From assembly GCA_038049695.1 (NCBI GenBank), contig CP142460.1, forward strand, positions 25,700,001-25,764,000: DNA of 64,000 bases, read 5' to 3'. The notes beneath the pieces were generated by a model. It searched no databases. It worked only from the letters and a program-made list of their open reading frames with translations, and was not told the DNA's origin. Each line of letters opens with the position of its first letter. The first letter of the stretch is position 1. This stretch comes from Cinnamomum chago (taxonomy: Eukaryota; Streptophyta; Magnoliopsida; Laurales; Lauraceae). Both the position numbers and the translations under genes were made by a program. This document shows, piece by piece, positions 54,979 to 64,000 of the stretch.

Positions 54979-57017
54979 TTAGACCTCGTCCCGAGTAAAT
55001 CAAGATTAACTCTAATTAATTGAAATTATTGCTAATTAATCGTGTTTAATTAAGCTAATGATGGTTAATGACCAAATTCAATGAGATTAGTCTCAAATGA
55101 ATGATTTGGGCTTAATGAAGTGATAATGAATGAGATTAAGGTAATTGAGTTGATTTTAGACTCAAATAAGGAAAACAAGGACTTTTTCGTAAATACAAAT
55201 TATCGCGTATTTCGTCGAATACGGTCACTCTTGATACCAACGCGTATATCTTAAAGAGTACATCAACTTTCATAATAGACTTGATTGCACTTGACCTCAA
55301 ATGGATCAAATGAGTCTTCAATTGATTCAAATTAGAAATAAGAGAAGTGAAGGGGTGGTTAATGCAAAAATGGGTTATAAGGTTTCAAATGAACTCAATG
55401 TTCATTCACTCAAACCTCATTCCAGCACTGAACAAACCCTAGGCTCTCCATCTTCCTTCTTCCATTTTCTTCATCAAACCTTAAGATTAAGGCTTGCATG
55501 TGTGATTGAAGAGGTGCTAGCTCGACCAACTTCATATTCTCCACCTTTCCTTTGGTTTCCTTGGAGTTAGGGCTTGAGGAGAGAGGGAAATTTCTCTCCA
55601 CTAGAGCTACAAGTAAGTGCATGTATGTATTATATGATTTACAAGTTATGATGAATGGTTTGGGAGCATTTTTTAGTGTAAAGAACTCATAGGAGTAGGT
55701 TTTGTGATTTGGTTTTGATTTTAGGTTGAAAGAGGATTTCATTTAGGGATTTTTCATCTCAAATTCAAGCTAAGCAAGGGTTTCTAGTCAATTAATCTTC
55801 AACAAGGCAAGTATAATAATCTTTTATGATTGATGCTATTTGTTAAGATTTTCTCTTGGTTGTAATGTAAATGGGTTTGTAACCCTATTCTTAGAATTGG
55901 ATTGTAATTGGGTTGAATGATGGAAGATTGGAAGAGGTTGGGTATACATGTGAATGGTAATTGATGGGGGAATAGTAGGTTCCATTTCTCTTGAAGGTTG
56001 TGAGTGAATTGAATGAAAAAGGAAAAGGGAGAAGATCAGTTTCAGAACGGAAACTGAATTTCGTCTCAGGTCCAATCGATCGGATAAACAGACCGATCGA
56101 TCAAACAATCCCTAACTGGGACATGAATTCAAGTTGGTTCTCATGAACCAAATGCTCTTTCTATGAGCCTTAGTGGTCTATAAATTAGTCTTGGAACTAA
56201 TTATAACATAATATAGGATTATTAATATTATAGAAAAATAAAAGAAAAGAATGCCGGTGAATTAGGTATATTTCAATTGTGTTAACTAAACCTGCATAGG
56301 TGTTAGCTAAGGTTTTTTGAATGTACAAACTAAAATTAAAATGATGTTCATAGAGAATAACACGTACATTCGATAACAAGCGCTTCACCCAATTGTTTGG
56401 TTTAGAGGTATGATTAAGAACTTGAATAGATTAGAGATTTGAATGGAATTCATTGATTTGCTTGAATTCCCGAGTCTGGCACTACATAGTAGTTTCTTAA
56501 GCTCATTGCTGAACTGAATTGAATAATGAATGAATGAAATGAACTAATGAACGGTAACTAAATGCGACAATGAATTAATGAATAATCCTACTGCAGTAGA
56601 TGGACTGGGATGTTTCGGAGCTCCGTGGTAATGGCAGTGATCTCTGATCAAGACACTGGTAGATCCCACACATTATAGACTGAAAAGTCACTCAAATGAT
56701 AAGCCACCTAATAATGAGTAATCACTGTAAATCAATGAAATGAATGAATATAAATGAATGAACATGAATGAATGCTTCCTTTGGAAGAATTGAAATGAAT
56801 TGATACTATTGTAGTTGCCAATCTAGTACTATCATTATTTGATTCCAATTGCACAAGTTATTGTACTGATTAGAATTATCTAGAATTGATAAGTTGATCA
56901 TAGAATTGTTTAATTGTTAAATTAAACAGAATTGTTATGAAAAATAGCATGTACTATCATAGATTGTGTATACATTGTTGAACCGTCGTGTTCATGGTGT
57001 TATTGAACCATCGTGTT
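54979..57017 (+). repeat. LTR-like non-coding DNA
   Basis: TGTTAGACCTCGTCCCGAG at 54979 is followed by 2 kb with no coding frame, a CGATCGATC palindromic field (56078-56102) and a GGACTGGGATGTTTCGG block (56605). The style resembles the large LTRs on either side, but I see no duplication or partner. The right edge meets the inverted large LTR. Confidence 0.35.
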
Positions 57018-60000
57018 CACCCTTTGTGGGCCCTCTAATTGCTATTTTATAGGCTAATTAATACTAATTAATACTAATTATTAGTTAATTGTGCTAATTA
57101 TTGCTAATTATTAGTTAATTGGGCTAATTAGGGGTTAATTAGGGTGATTAGTTAGATTTTCCTAAGTTGTAGTTAGACTAGCTTGGTTTAGTTAGTATTG
57201 GGGTTAGTTGGGTGTTTGTGTTAATTTTTGGCTAATTAGTGTAGATAGGTCCTTAGTTTGGGTTTTATTTTAAGTAGAGGGGGTTTTTGCAAAATGGTGC
57301 TCCTCTCTAGAACATTCCAGCCCAAAGACCTAATTAACCCTAACCCTAACCCTAATCCCATGAAACCCTAAAGGGCATTAGAGCCATTAACCACCCCTTC
57401 CTAATCTATAAATAGGCTCTTATCCCAAGAACCCTAAGCCACTGTTCATCTCAATTCTCATTTCATTCCTCTCTTCTCCTCTCTCTCAATTCTTCCCTAC
57501 GTTTGAGCTGAGACTGTTACTATTGTGCTGGATTTTTCTCAAGAGCTGTTCCTCCTTCATTCTTTCTTCTTCCTCTCTCATTTCCCTTGAGTTGAGCTAC
57601 TGTTGTGACTGGGACGGGACTGTGTGCTGGGATTTCTTCTTGGCAACAGTTGCTACTTCATCTTCCTTCTTCCTCTCTCATTCACCTGAGCTACTGCGAC
57701 TGGGCTGGAAATTCTACTTGGAGTTGCTGCAGCTACTACTCCATCTTCTTCCTTTCTCATTTCATTCTTCCAAGCTACTGTTGCTGATTTCTGTGCTGGG
57801 ATTTCCCTCTTGGAGCTGCAGCAACTGTTCTTCTTCATCTCTCTCTTCTTCCCCTCACATTTCTTCACCTGGGAGTTACTGTCTGTGCTGGAGAATTTCG
57901 AGCTGCTGCTACTGTTGCTGTATCTTCTTCTTCTCCTTCCTTCAGCTGGAATTCTGGTTCTCTCTTATATTGCTCTCTTTCTCTCTCTGCAAACCTTCCC
58001 TCAATTACTAAAAGGCAAGTGCATCTACTATTAACTTAGAGTGTATGTGTTTTACCTTTGATTTCTGTAGTTTCATTTCATGTTGGTGATTAATTGAGTC
58101 TTAGAATATTTACTTGAGCTCAGTTGTTTATTTTTGGATGGATTGGCATTGATGGATGGGGGTTTCACCCCCAATTTGGAAGATCAATGGGCCATAATGA
58201 GGTCAATTAATGGGCATTAGAGTTGTTTGATGTTTGGAGATGATTTGGTGAAGTTTGGGACTGATTGGAAGTGATTTGGATGTAAAAAGAGCTAAAACGG
58301 AGAATCTGCAGAAACAGTTTTCGTGTTCACAGTCGACCGGCAGGTTCGACTTGCAGTGTTCCCGGTCGACCGGGACCTGCAGGCCGGTCGACCGGCAACA
58401 CTGCAACTGTGAGATGACAGCTCCCAGTTGAGCTGTTCTGCAGACTGAGTTTTCAGTATCCAGGTCGACTGTGCCCTGCCTAGGTCGACCGGTAACACTG
58501 TGTTTTTGGGAAAAACTGGCCCTCAGCCATTTCCTTGCAGAAAATGCATTTCAGTTAGCCAGGTTGACCTGGCCTTGTCCAGGTTGACCTGGAATACACT
58601 GTTTTTGCAGGAATTGACTGAAAGTTGGTTTTTCACCTGAAACTCAGACTCTTTGCACCCGGATCGACCTGATACTTAGGATTTACATTAGAAAGTGTTT
58701 AAAGCTGGGACATTAATCTTTCTAAGGTTTTTGGAGTATGCGGTCAATCACCCAGGCCAGGGGGTTGACTGGACACGCTGGAAACCTTTAGAAATGAAAC
58801 AAGTCTTCCAGGAGGCCTGATTTAGATTGTTCAGTGCACTCGGTTGATCCACCAGGCCAGGAGGTCAACCGAGCTCACCACACATCAGGTCCACCTGGGA
58901 AACTCTGATTTTTCAGTTTTCAACATTTAGGAGTTGTGATCAGATGTGGGGCCCATTGACCATCCAAATGAACGTTTATCGATGTCCAAAGCCCGAGTCA
59001 ACGGTGTGGCTCAACCTTGACTCGCGGGGTCCACTGATTAGTGTTTAGGTTATTAATCTAAGATGATTCGACCTCTAAGAGCTGTCAACGATGCCCGTAA
59101 ATTCCTAAGCACCAAACACAGTATTATTTGGCATCAATGACTTCGTTTAGAGATCAAATTACCGGAGATAGACCTGAACCTAACATGGCCCATTACCTAG
59201 GATTGGACCGTTGCTTTGCCCTGTTGATTCCTTCATAGAAGTTCATACTTCACATTTATTATTTACTGTCATTCTTAGATCTTTAGTGTAGTTGTTTACA
59301 ATTAATTAAACATAAATGGAGGACCTAAACCTAGGATATCTTAGAGGTGACCCGATAGTGTGATTTTGGAGAACATTGACCCGTGTCTGTGTCTAGGCGG
59401 GCCCTTATTGGGCCTAAGTGTGGGATGTGTACTTTTAGTTGGAAGAGGTAGTTTTTATTGGGCTGTTAAGACATGTTGGATTATAATGAACTGTTTATTA
59501 GTAGTAAATTGATTGTTGCCTCGTTTGGACAGATTTAGACCAGGCCATGTGCTGATGGGCCTTGGTATGGATCCAACGAGTGGGCTTGAACCGTGAATGA
59601 AATCCATAGACTGAATTGATATATGTAGACCTCTTAGAGGCATTGTTAGGACCTTGTTCACGCAAGGCAAAGCCTAGACAGACACAGACCCTTAGAGTAT
59701 TCTCGAGTCGGCATGAACATTCACTCGGTTGATTTAAGCTCAGCTAGTTGAGTATTGAGAAGCTATCATGATGAGCTGTGTGGTTAAGACGGACGGTGTG
59801 ATACCGTGTCCGGTCTTGAGTGATGAGTGGGATGAGATGATGAGATGATTTGAGGGATTAGTAATTCCCAGCACTAGTGAGATTTCCCCGCCGCAACTGT
59901 GTTCAGTATGAGAGGGCCGCGGCATAATATCCTGCGGTATTCCAGCTCGTGTGAATGTGTCATTTCGTTGTAGATTAGATGTTTTCTATTATCCTGATTC

Positions 60001-60606
60001 CCTATGATTATATTGCTCAACTGCCTAGTTCATTTACCTTGTCATTCTTTAATTTATTTACTCGTCTCTATTCATTTGATATATATGCTCTATGTTAGTA
60101 GTATGCTGTGACTTGCCAGATCTTTTAGATCTGACCCCTCTTTGGTGCTTAGGCCTTGACCCAGAGATCCCTGAGGATGCACTTGCGCTAGTAGAGGCGC
60201 CTGCCGTTGGAGAGTTCGGATGGGGTCCGGCCGACCCGGATGTCGAGCCGGAGGACGGAGACTATTTACCAGGGTTTTGAGATTCCTCTTTATTTTGGGT
60301 TTGAGAGGCATTTTTGTAGTGAGTCGGGTAGAAATCAAATATGTATAACTTTGATTAACAACTGATACTTTTTAACTAGACTACTGTTCTGCTCACATTT
60401 AATATATATGATACCAAATTGCTTCCGCTTTATTTAATTGTTATGCTTCCGCAAATTTAACCATTGAGTATTATATTGGTCAAAAAGTTTTAAATTGGAC
60501 CTCACTGCGGCCTACGATCTTGGAAGTTCTCGGATTTTCCGGGAAGTAACGCGCCAACTTCGGGTATTCGAACGATTTTATCGGTACCCGAAATTGGGGC
60601 GTTACA
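57018..60606 (-). mobile_element. Inverted copy of the 3.8-kb LTR
   Basis: The right edge, reversed, reads TGTAACGCCCCAATTTCGGG, matching 48676. Matches continue through the primer-like CGTAGGCCGCAGTGAGGTCC block, the GGTCGACCGGGA palindromes (58335-58490) and the AATTAGCA-type array, as far as GCAATTAGAGGGCCCAC near 57025. The final ~20 bases of the first copy are not matched, so the left border is uncertain. The Ser/Leu-rich frame at 57523-58011 is antisense to LTR sequence and not a gene. Confidence 0.8.
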
Positions 60607-61286
60607 CACCATCTCCTCCCTTATGAGACCCTGTTGGCCTGCTTTACTATAGCCATAGAGACTCTCTGACCATGGTAAGTAACCAAACTGTCTAAGACTA
60701 TTAACAATTGGAAGGTAGCATTCAACCTTCGAATGTGAGAGAGTGAAACCCTATCTTTGCAATTGGAAGGTAGCACTCAACCTTCGAAAAGGCAAGAAAG
60801 GGAAAGAAATGACCTACCTTTCTTAGGCAGGATATGATATCCAAGGAAGGGATGAGAGGAGGAAGAGAAGACGCGGGAGAGGGAAAGAGAAAAAGGAGAG
60901 GAACAGAGGAAACCGGAGAGGAAAATAAAAGGAGAGGAAGCGAGTAAGGAAAAGAATAAAAGGAGAGGACTAGGGTGCATGAGAAGAGACCTGTGAAATC
61001 ACATAATATATTCTTCCAAGATTCTTTCCTACACCTTAGGGGTGAAAGAAGAAATCTTTCAATATTTTAGCAGGATAAGAGAAAATATTTTAAGTTCTCA
61101 AGTTATCTAAACAACCCAACTTTAAAAGGTAAGAAAACTTTCTTAAAAATAAAAAAAAATCTTATACTTTTTTATGTATGGTGACTTGGTAAGACGTATG
61201 TGGTCCTTAGCTTTCTCATCAAGTACATTGATCAGTCAATCTCAACCATTTTAATTTATGGACTTCTTCTTCTTATATATATTATT
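60607..61286. other. Non-coding sequence, no gene seen
   Basis: Two copies of AATTGGAAGGTAGCA...CAACCTTCGAA occur at about 60708 and 60760, a short direct repeat. A purine-rich GAGAGGAAA field follows (60840-60960). No known element is recognised. Confidence 0.35.
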
Positions 61287-62006
61287 GAGGAATTTACGGG
61301 AAAAGTCCCCTTAGGACCCCATACGTCTTACTAGGTCCCCGTATCATGTTGGACACAGGAGGGGTCCTCATGTGGCCCTTTTAATTTTTTATTTTTTTTT
61401 GTCATTTAGCGATGTGGTTGATATCGACCATTCTGCAGTGGTTGCTCTCGATTTCTAGAACCAAAATAGAAATTGGGTTTTTCTCTCTTGGTTGTTGGTG
61501 CTGCTCCAGAGCGGTGGATGGGGCCAGGGGATGTAGGGAGAGGGAGGATACGAAGGAATGGAGGCCGGCGAGCATGGGGTCATTTTTGTCGTCGTCGTAG
61601 GGAGGATCGCCATGGACGGAAGGGAGGAGGGAGAAGAGGGGAGGGGAGATAGATGCGAGGTTGTAGGCATAGATGAGAAAGAGGGCTGGGCTTGCAAGTA
61701 GTGGGGGAGGGAGGGGATGGGGGCGAAGGACCTGCAGACCCAAGGGGAATGAGGGGAGGCGAGGGCAGAGGATTTGCAGGTGACCTGTAGATTAGTCTTT
61801 TTTCTTGTTATTTCGCGATATGGTCGATATCGACCATTCTGTTGTATTTATATCGACCATAAGAATGGTCGATATTGATCATTTCGCTAAATGACCAAAA
61901 AAAAAAGATTAAAAGGGTCACATGATGACCCGTCCCGTGTCCAACATGATATGGTGACTTGGTAAGACGTATGTGGTCCTACACAGACTTTTTCCATAAA
62001 TTCCTC
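61287..62006. mobile_element. 720-bp Mutator-type element with ~130-bp TIRs
   Basis: The inverted ends start GAGGAATTTACGGGAAAAGTC and GAGGAATTTATGGAAAAAGTC and stay similar for about 130 bases, to the TCATTTAGCG block. TATATTATT (9 bp) is duplicated at 61278-61286 and 62007-62015, the size expected for Mutator-like elements. Inside each TIR are GGTCGATATCGACC-type palindromes. The core (about 61490-61790) is GC-rich, in contrast to the AT-rich ends, and may be captured DNA. Confidence 0.85.
61402..61743 (-). pseudogene. GC-rich open frame inside the Mutator-type element
   Basis: This frame of 113 residues, Pro/Leu-rich, includes VHGDPPYDDDKNDPMLAGLH. I do not recognise it. Its base composition differs from the TIRs, as in Pack-MULEs, so it could be a captured host fragment. 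Its last third lies in the TIR and is not original coding. Confidence 0.3.
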
Positions 62007-62015
62007 TATATTATT

Positions 62016-62496
62016 TAATTTTTTATTTTCTGCTCTTTAAAATTTGTTCAGTTAAGATACATAGGTTTAACCTGAAATCAACTAATTTATTGATTGGACT
62101 GGAATTTTCAGACCCAACTTGGAAGTCATGAGGACCAACCAAAGACCTAAATTATCATTTCTGGCGTGGGTCAAAGTTTAATGAGTAGGGTTGGATTGGT
62201 ATGGGTCATGTTGGTCGAATAGCTAGTGTAGAGTTGGTCATGACCTAAGCCATTTATTAAACAAGTTGAAAATGTCTACCTCAATTACTTGGAAAGAACT
62301 AGGAACAAAAGAAGAAAAAAGAATAACAATAAGAGGGCCCCACAAGTAAGCACTAACCGTTGCCCACTGCCGAGAGATAGAGAGGAACCAAGAAAGTGAA
62401 TAAGTAATTTATAGTAGGATATGGGTAAGAATATTCAACTCGCTGGACGCCACTAGCCTAGGAGACTCTATGCAAACCTAGGTTGGAGGGGGGATT
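62016..62496. other. AT-rich sequence, no gene seen
   Basis: No open frame or repeat structure can be supported. Confidence 0.35.
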
Positions 62497-62509
62497 GGAA
62501 ATTAGGGAT

Positions 62510-62727
62510 TTTTTTCGCTAATGGAGGGTTCCCAATCCTTTGGACTGGACTATTCCCTCCGAGCTCAGAGAGAAGCCGGGTAAAACCGCTGTGGGCCCTA
62601 AGTGGTCGCACAAGTGGACTCAACCTTCGATTCCTGAAGAGGGGGGAACCGAGAGTCGATACCAGGACCTCTAACTTCGAAAGAGAGAGGAACCGTAGTC
62701 TGACCACTTGGCTAATCCCTTGGATTA
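62510..62727 (-). mobile_element. Full-length tRNA-derived SINE
   Basis: On the minus strand it starts near TAATCCAAGGGATTAGCC, contains an A-box-like TAGCCAAGTGG (62714-62704) and a B-box-like GGTATCGACTC (62663-62653) at tRNA-like spacing, and ends in a short A-run (62515-62510). Near-identical flanks GGAAATTAGGGAT (62497-62509) and GGAATTAGGGAT (62728-62739) are target duplications. The same family supplies the truncated copy at 17950-18122. Confidence 0.85.
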
Positions 62728-62821
62728 GGAATTAGGGATGTTAGGTTACAAAAACAGGTGGCACTAGCCCACTTGGTTTGGCGCTTCCTCAATGATTAAG
62801 GAGGGGTGCTATGTGGACCGA

Positions 62822-62900
62822 CTGGGGGACCGGACTCTGGCCCGGTCTCCTGGGATCCTGTGGTCCTCATGGGGGACCGGGACAGAGTTCGGTCCCCCCA
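62822..62900. repeat. Imperfect 29-bp inverted repeat (hairpin)
   Basis: The arm at 62822-62850 (CTGGGGGACCGGACTCTGG...) pairs with the arm at 62872-62900 (...CAGAGTTCGGTCCCCCCA). The loop is about 21 bases. It may be a tiny MITE or the remains of one. Confidence 0.6.
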
Positions 62901-62939
62901 CTAAGTCCAAGTGGACTTTCTCATGATTAAGATGCTGGT

Positions 62940-64000
62940 GGTCCAGAATTTTGAAACAAAAATATCTAAGCTCCATGTCTTTCACAGATTGTGTTGCGCG
63001 ACGTTCAGACTCTAAGTTGTGGAAGGCCGTACTCAAATCTAAAGAGATTGTTCTTGAGAATGAAAGATGGGTTATTGGCGATGGACAATCAGTCCGCGCG
63101 TTCGATGATCACTGGGTACCAAGGGTGGGCATCCTTCGGCCTCTGCTAAATGGAGTACCAGACACCACCATTGATGCAGCCCCCTAATCTACCGTACGAG
63201 TAGCAGACTTCAATCGGGTCGCCAATGGAATCAAGCCATGCGGAACAACCTATGGCCACTTCACATAGTCCACGCCATTCTAGCTCTACCACTGGGACAC
63301 CGTGATATTCGCTGCTGGCTGACTGAACCTGCCGGATCATGCTCATACCTTGGTTAAACACCTTCAACCCCGGTTGCAGGGCCCCTCTCTACCCTGAGAT
63401 TTAGTATGGAAAATGAAAATCCTACCTAAACATGTTTTATTCGTTCGGCATGTCCTGTAAAACAAACTACCCACTCGTGCCAGGCTTGCAAAATGGGACA
63501 AGATGTCCCACCAGGTTGCCCCATTTGCAGGGAAGGAGATGAAACCGTGGATTACCTTCTTGCCTTTTGCTCCTTCGCAAGATCTGTTTGGCTACTGCTC
63601 CCAACCTTTATTCCTAAACCGACGAGTTCGGTCTCATTCTGGTTCTGGCACCAATCCTCTCTAGAGAACCGCAGGATAGGCACCATCCTAATGTGGTATA
63701 TCTTAAAAGCTAGGAACAAGTACCTGTTCCAGTACCACCCAGATCATCCTCAACAAGCCTTTACCAAAACAATTTCAGCTATTTTTTATTGGAATGTCTC
63801 TCATCTGTATGCAGGTCCAGGATCTCAAACAAGCCTCACCCCGGACCACTGGCTGCTGCCGCCTCCGGGATGGATTAAAATGAACTTTGATGGGGCCTTC
63901 AATCCTCTAATAGGGCAAGCTAGCATTGGAGGTATTGCAAGAGATCCTTTTGGTAACTTACTCATGGCCTTCACAAGTGAAGTAAGGGCTGCCCATCCAT
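62940..64000 (+). pseudogene. L1-type LINE ORF2 3' part, running off the window
   Basis: Blocks in order: LWKAVLKSKE...RWVIGDGQSVRAFDDHWVP (63010-63120), PKHVLFVRHVL (63430), a zf-RVT motif CPICREGDETVDYLLAFCSF (63520-63580), and MNFDGAFNPLIGQASIGGIARD, the start of LINE RNase H (63880-63945). A stop follows at 63186 and one frame change occurs near 63520, but from there to the end the frame is open. This copy is less decayed than the one at 31640-34760. Confidence 0.8.

Noticed and set aside
57523-58034. 162-residue Ser/Leu/Cys-rich plus-strand frame
   Set aside because: It lies inside the inverted large LTR, in a CT-rich promoter-like field that also occurs in the other copy, with no domain pattern.
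62653-62727. Possible tRNA gene on the minus strand
   Set aside because: A- and B-box-like words are present, but no cloverleaf pairing is evident, and the sequence is the head of an A-tailed SINE with target duplications.

Overview
The window looks like nuclear DNA of a flowering plant. It is AT-rich overall, almost entirely made of degenerate plant-type transposable elements (chromovirus and Athila/Tat-like Ty3/gypsy, Ty1/copia, L1-type LINEs, hAT, Mutator-like, Tourist-like, CACTA-like, SINE and Cassandra-like pieces), and holds one clear host gene. I cannot name the species.

The host gene is the intronless WRNIP1/RarA-type AAA+ ATPase at 7847-9481 (+). Its 5' side is crowded with transposons. 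A CACTA-like end lies at 3897. A Mutator-like element (4543-7734) carries ~100-bp terminal inverted repeats and identical 13-bp flanks, and ends 112 bp before the start codon. A G-rich Tourist-like MITE (7036-7428) sits inside that element.

From 10329 to 27369 there is a Russian-doll nest whose borders can be read to the base. Chromovirus A (LTRs 10329-10741 and 26960-27369, target duplication CTCTT) was split by chromovirus B (11205-24849). B was then hit by four insertions: a 798-bp hAT-type MITE (14199-14996, duplication GTGAGGAG), a 1495-bp TIR element carrying a fragment of a TERMINAL EAR1-like gene (15450-16944, duplication TAG), a 5'-truncated SINE (17950-18122), and a 5485-bp hAT with a nearly complete transposase gene (18891-24375, duplication GATATGAG).

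From 27375 to 38000 lie degenerate pieces: LINE remnants, a chromovirus gag-protease remnant (30258-31620), a LINE (31640-34760) interrupted by a chimeric copia/small-LTR insertion (33626-34565), tandem 5S-like Cassandra sequence (35830-36350), and MITE-like repeats.

From 38000 to 60606 there are two opposed Athila/Tat-like elements. E is on the minus strand (pol 42295-45556). D is on the plus strand (LTR ending 47470, tRNA-Asp-type primer site, gag to 54065). A 3.8-kb solo LTR with duplication TACCC (48676-52482) is inserted in D's gag. A second copy of that LTR lies inverted at about 57018-60606, giving a multi-kilobase inverted repeat.

The right end holds a 720-bp Mutator-type element with 9-bp duplication (61287-62006), a full tRNA-derived SINE (62510-62727) of the same family as the one in B, a hairpin (62822-62900), and a LINE that runs off the edge (about 62940-64000). 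No tRNA, functional rRNA, CRISPR or operon-like structure was seen.
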